From Clostridiales bacterium Firm_04 (lineage in GTDB: Bacteria; Bacillota; Clostridia; Oscillospirales; Ruminococcaceae), in the NCBI GenBank assembly GCA_001603005.1, contig LVAJ01000034.1:1-64000 (forward strand): a stretch of 64,000 bases of DNA. The letters are read 5' to 3'. This document shows, piece after piece, positions 44,615 to 51,660 of the stretch. Position 1 is the first letter of the stretch. Every line of letters starts with the position of its first letter. The translations under genes were made by a program, and so were the position numbers. Under the pieces are notes generated by a model that saw nothing but the letters and a program-made list of their open reading frames with translations, made no database searches and was not told the DNA's origin.

Positions 44615-46999
44615 TTACAGATGCCAGATATTCTTGGCATATTCGGTGACGGCGCGGTCTGCGGAGAACACGCCTGCACCTGCGATATTATGCAGGCTCA
44701 TCTTTGCGAAGTGCTGCTTATCCGCATAGCACTGTGCAGCATAAGCCTGTGCAGCGCGGTAGCTGTCGAAGTCCGCAAGCACCATATACGGATCCTGCGT
44801 CCGGAGCGACTGTGCGATCTCCGGGAAGCGGTCGCCGTTGATGCCGTTTGCAATGCGGTCCACGCATGTGCGGATCAGACCGTGATTGTTGTAGATCTCC
44901 TGCGGATTGTAGTGCGGCTTGCGCGCATTGACTTCCTCGGTCTTCATGCCGAAGATGATGATATTCTCATCGCCCGCCGCATCCTTGATCTCAATGTTTG
45001 CGCCGTCCAGCGTACCGATCGTGACAGCGCCGTTCAGCATCAGCTTCATGTTGCCGGTGCCGGATGCTTCCGTACCCGCCAGCGAGATCTGCTCGGAGAA
45101 GTCAGAAGCCGGCATCAGCATCTCGGAGAGCGTCACGCAGTAGTTTTCGAGGAATACAACTGCAAGCTTTTCGCTGATCTTCGGATTCCGGCGGATCTCC
45201 TCGGAGATGCACCAGATCATCTTGATGATCTGCTTTGCAAGGTAGTAGCCCGGTGCTGCCTTTGCCGCGAAGATATAGGTCTTCGGTGCAAAGTCCATGT
45301 CCGGATTATCGAGCAGCATCTGATAATCCGCGAGGATATTCAGCGCATTGAGGTGCTGCCGCTTATACTCATGCAGGCGCTTGACCTGCACATCGAACAC
45401 GCTGTCCGGATTGAGGACAATGCCGTTCTTTGCCTTGACATACTTGGCAAATTCCTCTTTGTTTGCGCGCTTGACCGCCATGAGCTTTTCAAGCACCTTG
45501 GCGTCATCCTGAAACGCGCGCAGCTTTTCGAGCTCTGCGGCGTTCTTGAGGAAGCCGCTGCCGATCGTATCGCGCAGAAGCTTTGTCAGACCGGGGTTCG
45601 ACTGATACAGCCAGCGGCGGTATGCGATGCCGTTCGTGACATTCGTGAACTTTTCCGGCGTATCGCGGTACTCGTTCTGGAACACCGCCTGCTTGATGAT
45701 CTCGGAGTGCAGCTTGGAAACGCCGTTGACGCTGTGTGAAGCGGCGACGCAGAGGGTTGCCATGTGGATCATATTGTCCTGAATAATGGACATTTTCGTG
45801 GTCAGCTCGCTGTTCTGCGTCTTCGCGAACAGCTCTGCGCAGTAGCGGTTGTTGATCTCGACGATGATCGAGAAGATGCGCGGAATGACTCTGCGGACGA
45901 GGTTGACGTCCCATTTTTCCAGCGCCTCTGCCATGACGGTATGGTTCGTATAGGCAAAGACCTTCGTGGTGATATCCCACGCCTTTTCCCATGTATAGCC
46001 GCAGTCATCGAGCAGAATGCGCATCAGCTCCGGGATCGCGAGTGTCGGGTGCGTATCGTTGATATGGATCGCGACCTTTTCCGCGAGGTTGTCGAGCGTG
46101 CCGTAGACTGCCATGTGGTTGTTGACGATATCGCCGACTGCCGCCGCGCAGAGGAAATACTGCTGACGCAGGCGGAGCGACTTGCCCTCAAGGTGATTGT
46201 CGTTCGGATAGAGCACCTTGGAGATCGCATTTGCAATGGAATTTTGCGCGAGCGCCTTGGAATAGTCGCCCTGATTGAACATCGCCATATCAAAGCTCGG
46301 CGCCTTTGCAGACCACAGTCTCAGCACGGAGACCGCATTGCTGTTGTAGCCCGAAACATACATATCATAAGGGATCGCCGTGACGGTGCTGTAATTCACA
46401 TGGGAAACATGATGATACTGCTGATCCCAGTATTCTTCGAGGTCGCCCTCAAAGTGCACCTCAATGGACTGCTCCGGCTTCGGATCGAGCCAGACCTCGC
46501 CGCCGGGGAGCCAGTTGTCGGGCAGCTCGGTCTGCCAGCCATCTTCGAGCTTCTGCTTGAAGATGCCGTACTCATAGCAGATCGAATGACCGGTCGCCGG
46601 ATAGCCTGTTGTTGCAAGGCCGTCCAGATAACATGCAGCCAGTCTGCCGAGACCGCCGTTTCCGAGACCTGCATCCGGCTCATAATCATAGATGCGGTCA
46701 AGCTTGATATCGAATTTTTTGAGGAATTTCTCCACATCCTCTGCCAGCTCCAGATTGTACAGGCTGGTCTTGAGGGATCTGCCCATCAGAAATTCCATCG
46801 AAAGATAGAAGATCTGCTTTTCACCGGTCGAGTTGACATGATTCATGAACTTCTGGCGCTTTGTCTTCATCAGCTCAGTCACAACAGAGGACAGTGCAAG
46901 ATAGATCTGCTTATCGCTTGCTTCGTCCGGCGAAACATTGAATTGTGTCTGAAGCCGGTTCAGGAAATCCTGCGTCACCTTTTCGGAAAATTTGGACAT
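44615..46999 (-). CDS. glgP: Glycogen/starch phosphorylase
   Basis: This 794-residue protein splits alpha-1,4-glucans with phosphate to glucose-1-phosphate. It has the full family length, with GLGNGGLGRLAACYLD near the N-terminal third, EIKDAAGDENI, and the pyridoxal phosphate site EASGTGNMKLMLNG, where Lys binds PLP. The ATG at 46999 has GGAG upstream. A promoter lies at 47132-47160. Its product links to the UDP-sugar and GH13 functions in this window. The downstream GH13 gene supports joint use in glycogen or maltodextrin breakdown. Confidence 0.97.
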   Translation of the reverse strand: MSKFSEKVTQDFLNRLQTQFNVSPDEASDKQIYLALSSVVTELMKTKRQKFMNHVNSTGEKQIFYLSMEFLMGRSLKTSLYNLELAEDVEKFLKKFDIKLDRIYDYEPDAGLGNGGLGRLAACYLDGLATTGYPATGHSICYEYGIFKQKLEDGWQTELPDNWLPGGEVWLDPKPEQSIEVHFEGDLEEYWDQQYHHVSHVNYSTVTAIPYDMYVSGYNSNAVSVLRLWSAKAPSFDMAMFNQGDYSKALAQNSIANAISKVLYPNDNHLEGKSLRLRQQYFLCAAAVGDIVNNHMAVYGTLDNLAEKVAIHINDTHPTLAIPELMRILLDDCGYTWEKAWDITTKVFAYTNHTVMAEALEKWDVNLVRRVIPRIFSIIVEINNRYCAELFAKTQNSELTTKMSIIQDNMIHMATLCVAASHSVNGVSKLHSEIIKQAVFQNEYRDTPEKFTNVTNGIAYRRWLYQSNPGLTKLLRDTIGSGFLKNAAELEKLRAFQDDAKVLEKLMAVKRANKEEFAKYVKAKNGIVLNPDSVFDVQVKRLHEYKRQHLNALNILADYQMLLDNPDMDFAPKTYIFAAKAAPGYYLAKQIIKMIWCISEEIRRNPKISEKLAVVFLENYCVTLSEMLMPASDFSEQISLAGTEASGTGNMKLMLNGAVTIGTLDGANIEIKDAAGDENIIIFGMKTEEVNARKPHYNPQEIYNNHGLIRTCVDRIANGINGDRFPEIAQSLRTQDPYMVLADFDSYRAAQAYAAQCYADKQHFAKMSLHNIAGAGVFSADRAVTEYAKNIWHL

Positions 47000-47131
47000 T
47001 CTAAAAACTCCATTCCCCGACGTGCGAAAAATCGGTCTGCCTGTTCGGCACCGCACACCGCTGCGTCGGAACCGCGGCGGCGGTGTGAATTTCCGCGTGA
47101 GCGCGCAGGAATCCACAAACAATACCAATTT

Positions 47132-47160
47132 ATTATACCCCATTCACGCAGAAAATGCAA
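47132..47160 (-). promoter_or_regulatory. Promoter of glgP
   Basis: On the minus strand TTGCAT (47155-47160) and TATAAT (47132-47137) are separated by 17 bases. The leader to the ATG is about 125 bases. The remaining non-coding sequence 47161-47392 shows nothing recognisable. Confidence 0.7.
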
Positions 47161-47392
47161 TAGCTGAATTACACAAATTCCGCGGCAGGAATCAGTCGGA
47201 ATCCACAACGCCGGCACAGAATCAGCCGTCAGATTTTACAAAACCGACAAATCATTTCCGGACAAAACCACGAACGTGCCGAAATCGCGGCTTTGTTTTT
47301 GTTCAGAACCGCAAAAACGGCACAGAATCCGGCTTTGAACTTTGTTCCGGCGGATTTCTCCGTTTTATCCGGATATCGGAAAAAGCGGCGTT

Positions 47393-48637
47393 TCATTTTT
47401 GTGTGTTATGGGCATGCAGGCTGTCCGGCGCCCAGAGCGCCAGCTGATCCCAGTCCATTGCCGAGAGCTTGTGCGCCGCCTGCTCGATCATATCGCGGCT
47501 GCCGAAGGATGAGAGCCGCAGCCAGCCCTCGCCCTGCGCGCCGAAGCCGACGCCCGGAGAGGTCACGATGCCGAAGTGATTCAGCAGCAGCCCGAAGCAC
47601 CGCCACGAATCCATGTGATACGGGCATTCCATCCAGACATACGGCGCATGCTCGCCGCCGGTCGTGAACACGCCGCTTCTGTGCAGCGCATTGCGGATGA
47701 TGTCCGCGTTTTCCATGTAGTACTGCACATCGCGCCGCACCTGCCGCTGTCCCTCTGCCGAGAGCGCCGCCGCTGCGCCGCGCTGCACGATATAGGATGT
47801 GCCGTTGTATTTGGTCGATTGCCGCCGCATCCAGAGCTTGTGCAGAGACTGCCCGTCCTGCGTCAGCGTCCGCGGCACGATCACCCAGCTGCACCGCACG
47901 CCGGTGAAGCCTGCCATTTTCGAGAACGAATTGATCTCCACGGCGCAGGTCTCCGCACCGGCGATCTCAAAGATGCTCCGCGGGAGTGCCGCGCTGCGGA
48001 TATAGGCTTCATAGGCGGCATCGTAAATGATGCAGGCATTCTGTGTGCGGGCGTATTCCACCCACTGCCGGAGCTGTGCGCGCGAATAGACCGCACCGGT
48101 CGGGTTGTTCGGCGAGCAGAGATAGATGATATCGGCATGCGCACCGCTGTCACCGGCAGGCGGCATCGGCAGAAAGCCGTTCTCCTTTGTGCCGCGTGCA
48201 AAGCGGATGCTCCGCCCCGCCATGACGCTGGTGTCATAGAACACCGGATAGACCGGATTCGGCAGCAGGACCGTACTTTCCGGTGCAAACAGATCGCAGA
48301 GATTCGCCAGATCGCTTTTGGCGCCGTCGCTGACAAACACATCCTCTGCACCGATGCCGACATGGAAGCTGCTGTAATAATCAGCGATCGCCTGCCGGAG
48401 AAACGGTTCGCCCTGCACATCGCCGTAGCCGTGAAAGCGCGCTTCCGAGCGCATGTCCCGCGCCGCCGCAGCCATCGCCTCGCTGACAGCCGGTGCCAGC
48501 GGTCTTGTGACATCGTTGATGCCGAGGGAGAGCACCTCCGCGGCAGGATGTGCCTCGCGGTAATGCCGGACGCGCAGTGCGATCTCCGCGAACAGATAAT
48601 TCTGTTCCAGCTTCAGGATATTCTCATTCAGCTGCAA
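47393..48637 (-). CDS. dapL: LL-diaminopimelate aminotransferase
   Basis: This 414-residue fold-type I aminotransferase has the DapL pattern: LSLGINDVTRPL near the N-terminus, GYGDVQGEPFLRQAIADYY, SDGAKSDL, the CSPNNPTGA motif, and SFSKMAGFTGVR with the PLP-binding lysine, ending in a SSFGSR arginine segment. It converts tetrahydrodipicolinate directly to LL-diaminopimelate for lysine and peptidoglycan, bypassing the succinylase and acetylase branches. The start is TTG, with AAGGAG eight bases upstream; no ATG lies near. Confidence 0.95.
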   Translation of the reverse strand: MQLNENILKLEQNYLFAEIALRVRHYREAHPAAEVLSLGINDVTRPLAPAVSEAMAAAARDMRSEARFHGYGDVQGEPFLRQAIADYYSSFHVGIGAEDVFVSDGAKSDLANLCDLFAPESTVLLPNPVYPVFYDTSVMAGRSIRFARGTKENGFLPMPPAGDSGAHADIIYLCSPNNPTGAVYSRAQLRQWVEYARTQNACIIYDAAYEAYIRSAALPRSIFEIAGAETCAVEINSFSKMAGFTGVRCSWVIVPRTLTQDGQSLHKLWMRRQSTKYNGTSYIVQRGAAAALSAEGQRQVRRDVQYYMENADIIRNALHRSGVFTTGGEHAPYVWMECPYHMDSWRCFGLLLNHFGIVTSPGVGFGAQGEGWLRLSSFGSRDMIEQAAHKLSAMDWDQLALWAPDSLHAHNTQK

Positions 48638-48713
48638 ATGCCTATCTCCTTTCGCAGGTTTCTGTATACAGGGATACGCCGCCGCAAGCAGAACGCATTG
48701 CGGCGGCGGCAGG

Positions 48714-50666
48714 TTACGGTTTCGGCTGCTGTTTCAGATATTTCGAGGGATACTTCTTCTTTTTCTCCTCATACATCTTGTTGTCAGCCAGTGTGATGAG
48801 CTGGAAGATCGTGCTGCCTTCCGGCGGAACGGTGATGCAGGCGCCCATGCTCAGGCTCAGCTGATAGGGGCTGCCGGAATACACATTGCAGATCTCCAGA
48901 CTTTTCTGGATCTTTTTCCGCAGCACATCGACGTCTTCCTCGGTATAATCCGCACTGAAAATGAAGAACTCATCTCCGCCGAAGCGGCAGACGATCTCGC
49001 CGTTCGTGCAGGCTTCCTGCAAAATTGCAGCGATCGAGCGGATCGCGTGGTCGCCCGCCTTGTGCCCGAATTTATCGTTGATCTCTTTCAGTTCGTCCAT
49101 ATCCGCGAACATGACCATGACCGATCTGTGCTCGCGGATGCACTGATCGAAGATGACCTGCGCACTGCGTTTGAAGCCGTTGCGGTTATAGATACCGGTC
49201 AGCGAGTCGATCGCATAGAGCTTATCGAGCTCCGCGACCATTTCGTCGAGACAGAGGATCTTGCGGAAATTTTCAAGCGTATTGCTGATGTTGATGCTCC
49301 ACGAATGGAACATCGCGCTTGTCAGCGGGAAATCGGAATTGACGATGACAAAATAGCCGAGACAGCGCTCGCGGAAATGCAGCGGAACAAAGTAGAGATT
49401 CCGCGGACGGTCGCTTCCGGCGCGCAGACGCGGCAGCACCTCATCCGAGGTGAAGCTGCCCTCCTCCGTGCGGAACTCGCCGTCATAATAGGCAAGCGGC
49501 ATGACCATTCTGCCGGAATAGCCCTCGGAGATATAGGCATCCGGTACAAGTTCGCCGGCATAGCCGCCCTCCTGCTGGATCTGCTTCATATGCCAGTTGT
49601 CATTCAGGCAGAGGTAAAACTCCTCGCAGCGCGTTTTCTTCACAAACTTCTTGAGCGTGTCAATATATTCCGAAAAGCTGTCGCACTCGACGAGCGAGCA
49701 GGACATCTGATTGTTTCGGGAAATATCGCGCAGCATGGCACCCGTCATCTGATAGCTGCGCTTCTTGTAGACATTGATATCCTCGGTATCGGCGGGCTTG
49801 CAGCCGCAGCTTTCCGAGAAGATCGGGACGGCGTTGAGCTGCGCCCTGCGCTCCAGCTTTTCGCCTGCAACATGCCGGCAGATCATCTCGCATGCCAGCG
49901 CGCCGGACTGCACCAGCGGACGCTCCACGGTAGTCAGCGCCGGCGAGAAATTCCTCGCATGATAGATATTGTCGAATCCGGAAACGAGCACATCTTCCGG
50001 ACAGTGGATGCCGTTTTCCTCAAGCGTCAGCACGGCGGAAATTGCCATTGCATCGTTCGCGCAGACGATCGCCTGCGGGAAGGAAAGACCGGATTTGAGG
50101 AAGCTTTCGATCGCGAGCGTACCGTCCTTTGCGCGGAAGGTGCCGTGATAGACACGCTCCGGCTCCAGCGGGATCTGATGCTCGCGCAGCACCCTGCAAA
50201 ACGCCTCGAAGCGCTCTGCACTTTCGGTGTTAGTATCCGGACCGGAGATGAAGTTCAGCCGCGTGACACCGTGCTCCTCGATCATGTGCCGCGTGATCTG
50301 CTCCATTGCCGTATCATTGTGAATGCCGATATAATAGAGGTCTCCGAGCTCACGGTCGATGCTGACAGCGGGAATGCCCGCCGCACGGATCCGCTGATAG
50401 AGCGATTCCGCCAGTTCGCCGGAAAAAGTATTGGACAGCAGAATTGCGCCGTCGAACAGTGAAAAGTTCGGCAGCTCAAAGATGTTATATTCGCCCTGAT
50501 CGTACTTCGGATTGGCAAGGATGCCGCCGAACGCGATAAAATGCGCGATATTGACCTGATGCTGTGCTGCATAGCGATGGATACCGCGCAGGATCGACTG
50601 CTGATACTCCTCGTCTATGCCGGATGCGATCACGGCGATCGTAAATTCATAGCTGTTGTTTGGCAT
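48714..50666 (-). CDS. LacI-type ligand-binding domain fused to a GGDEF diguanylate cyclase
   Basis: This 650-residue protein starts without a DNA-binding helix-turn-helix directly in a periplasmic-binding-protein fold (about residues 8-280: FTIAVIASG, LNFISGPDTNTESAERF, VCANDAMAISAV, VSGFDNI), as in LacI/GalR sensors. A middle region of about 190 residues, possibly GAF-like, leads to a coiled segment and a complete GGDEF domain (about 490-640) with YAIDSLTGIYNRNGF, FADMDELKEINDKFGHKAGD and RFGGDEF. It should make cyclic-di-GMP in response to a small ligand, probably a sugar. No membrane helix or signal peptide is seen, so it is cytoplasmic. ATG 50666 is chosen by the GGGGTGA upstream. Confidence 0.9.
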   Translation of the reverse strand: MPNNSYEFTIAVIASGIDEEYQQSILRGIHRYAAQHQVNIAHFIAFGGILANPKYDQGEYNIFELPNFSLFDGAILLSNTFSGELAESLYQRIRAAGIPAVSIDRELGDLYYIGIHNDTAMEQITRHMIEEHGVTRLNFISGPDTNTESAERFEAFCRVLREHQIPLEPERVYHGTFRAKDGTLAIESFLKSGLSFPQAIVCANDAMAISAVLTLEENGIHCPEDVLVSGFDNIYHARNFSPALTTVERPLVQSGALACEMICRHVAGEKLERRAQLNAVPIFSESCGCKPADTEDINVYKKRSYQMTGAMLRDISRNNQMSCSLVECDSFSEYIDTLKKFVKKTRCEEFYLCLNDNWHMKQIQQEGGYAGELVPDAYISEGYSGRMVMPLAYYDGEFRTEEGSFTSDEVLPRLRAGSDRPRNLYFVPLHFRERCLGYFVIVNSDFPLTSAMFHSWSINISNTLENFRKILCLDEMVAELDKLYAIDSLTGIYNRNGFKRSAQVIFDQCIREHRSVMVMFADMDELKEINDKFGHKAGDHAIRSIAAILQEACTNGEIVCRFGGDEFFIFSADYTEEDVDVLRKKIQKSLEICNVYSGSPYQLSLSMGACITVPPEGSTIFQLITLADNKMYEEKKKKYPSKYLKQQPKP

Positions 50667-50762
50667 AGGTTCACCCCTTACGTCAGCCGCAGCTTTCAGA
50701 CAGCAGCGGATCATGATTCGAGCCGGATCAAAACCGTCTTTTTACGGATTCCATACAAATTT

Positions 50763-50791
50763 ATTTTACCACACCGACCGGATTTTGTCAA
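50763..50791 (-). promoter_or_regulatory. Promoter of the LacI-GGDEF gene
   Basis: On the minus strand TTGACA (50786-50791) and TAAAAT (50763-50768) are separated by 17 bases, about 90 bases before the start codon. Confidence 0.7.
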
Positions 50792-50948
50792 GAATCTTCT
50801 TGCACACACGGCGGTTTTCGGCAATCTCACTGTTATTCCGGACGATATTTGTGCAGCCTGACGAACAGCGCAGAATTACAATGTGTATAATCATTTTGTG
50901 CATCTACAAAACTGGTGATAAAATGACAGTTGAATAGACAATCCTGCA

Positions 50949-50977
50949 TTGTAATGTACGGTCAACTATGCTATAAT
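50949..50977 (+). promoter_or_regulatory. Promoter of the candidate non-coding RNA
   Basis: TTGTAA (50949-50954) and TATAAT (50972-50977) are separated by 17 bases. No plausible reading frame follows for almost 700 bases, but a structured stretch ending in terminators does. Confidence 0.6.
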
Positions 50978-50983
50978 GAGCAC

Positions 50984-51158
50984 ACAGGCAGCCGAATTGG
51001 TACTGCCGACCTTCCGAAAATACGCTGCGGCAATGTCCGGAACCGGCAACCCCCTCCGCCGGTTTACCCTCTCCGTCCGGCATACCGCAAGCCCCATAAA
51101 AAGCAAGTGCCGGTACACATTTGCTTTTTCAGAAATCACTGCTTCGGCAGTGATTTTT
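50984..51158 (+). ncRNA. Candidate structured small RNA (about 175 nt), family unknown
   Basis: Downstream of a promoter the sequence can fold into GGCAG/CTGCC, then a composite stem GCGG...TGTCCGG with CCGGCA...CCGC enclosing AACCGGC/GCCGGTT, then an A-rich hairpin (51098-51129). It ends with a perfect 10-bp stem, a UUCG loop and TTTTT (51133-51158). No reading frame of note is present. I could not match it to a named class; 6S RNA is a possibility by size and rod-like folding, but the diagnostic central bubble was not demonstrated. A T-box for alaS is not supported. Confidence 0.45.
51133..51158 (+). terminator. UUCG-loop terminator
   Basis: AAATCACTGC, loop TTCG, GCAGTGATTT then TT. It is a textbook intrinsic terminator ending the candidate RNA. 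Confidence 0.88.
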
Positions 51159-51187
51159 GCGTTATCAGGAAAATGAGATGCAGGAAG

Positions 51188-51215
51188 CGCCGACCGCTGC
51201 GGTTGGCGTTTTTTT
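51188..51215 (+). terminator. Second terminator 30 bases further on
   Basis: The stem CGCCGACCG pairs (with one G-T) with CGGTTGGCG and is followed by seven T. It would catch read-through from the candidate RNA, insulating alaS. Confidence 0.8.
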
Positions 51216-51340
51216 GCACAGTACATCCGGCAGATGCGGTACGTACATGTCCGCTGTCCGGATACGATTTCTATACAGGTGTATTTGCGTGTGACCGAAT
51301 ATGCGCGCTCCTGCTGCGTATACCGGGGTTCCCCGCGGAT

Positions 51341-51406
51341 GACAACCAACTGTAAATCAACCGTCAACCAATTGACAACCAACTGTCAACCAACTGACAA
51401 CCAACT
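51341..51406. repeat. Tandem 11-bp repeat, six units
   Basis: Units alternate between GACAACCAACT and GTCAACCAACT (third unit ends ATT; second unit is diverged as GTAAATCAACC), giving a 22-bp higher-order period. A partial unit follows. The spacing of 11 bases is about one helical turn. It lies in the non-coding DNA upstream of alaS. Confidence 0.85.
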
Positions 51407-51413
51407 GTCACCC

Positions 51414-51472
51414 TAGTATAGTATAGGTTAGTATAGTATAGGTTAGGATAGGTAAGGATAGGTAAGGGTAGG
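51414..51472. repeat. Tandem 15-bp and 10-bp repeats
   Basis: Two exact copies of TAGTATAGTATAGGT (51414-51443) are followed by two copies of AGGATAGGTA and a decayed third. It directly joins the 11-bp repeat on the left and the family A repeat on the right. Confidence 0.8.
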
Positions 51473-51594
51473 AGAAGCCGCGAACAGCGGCGTGCAGTCG
51501 CGAAACATGGGAGAGCCACGCTGCCGCACTCCGGAGGGAAATGCCAGCGCGGGCACTGCCCGCGCTTGACAAAATTCGCTTTTTGCGGTATACT
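51473..51594. repeat. Dispersed repeat, family A, copy 3, ending in the alaS promoter
   Basis: It shares AGAAGCCGC, CATGGGAGAGCCACGCTGCCG and CTCCGGAGGGAAAT with copy 1. It ends in a 21-bp perfect palindrome (ten-base arms AGCGCGGGCA and TGCCCGCGCT around C at 51556) whose last base is the first T of the alaS -35 box. Confidence 0.72.
51566..51594 (+). promoter_or_regulatory. Promoter of alaS
   Basis: TTGACA (51566-51571) and TATACT (51589-51594) are separated by 17 bases; the palindrome of the family A repeat abuts the -35 box. The leader is about 60 bases, too short for a T-box. Confidence 0.78.
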
Positions 51595-51660
51595 ATATGC
51601 TGTATTGTTATGCGGCGGCATCGCTGCCGGAATCTGAAATCAGAAAGGAACTCTGTACAT

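Noticed and set aside
51341..51406. CRISPR array
   Set aside because: The units are 11 bases and contiguous with no spacers; no cas genes are in the window.
50984..51660. T-box leader regulating alaS
   Set aside because: No T-box sequence or specifier loop was found, two terminators intervene, and alaS has its own promoter 60-90 bases before the start.
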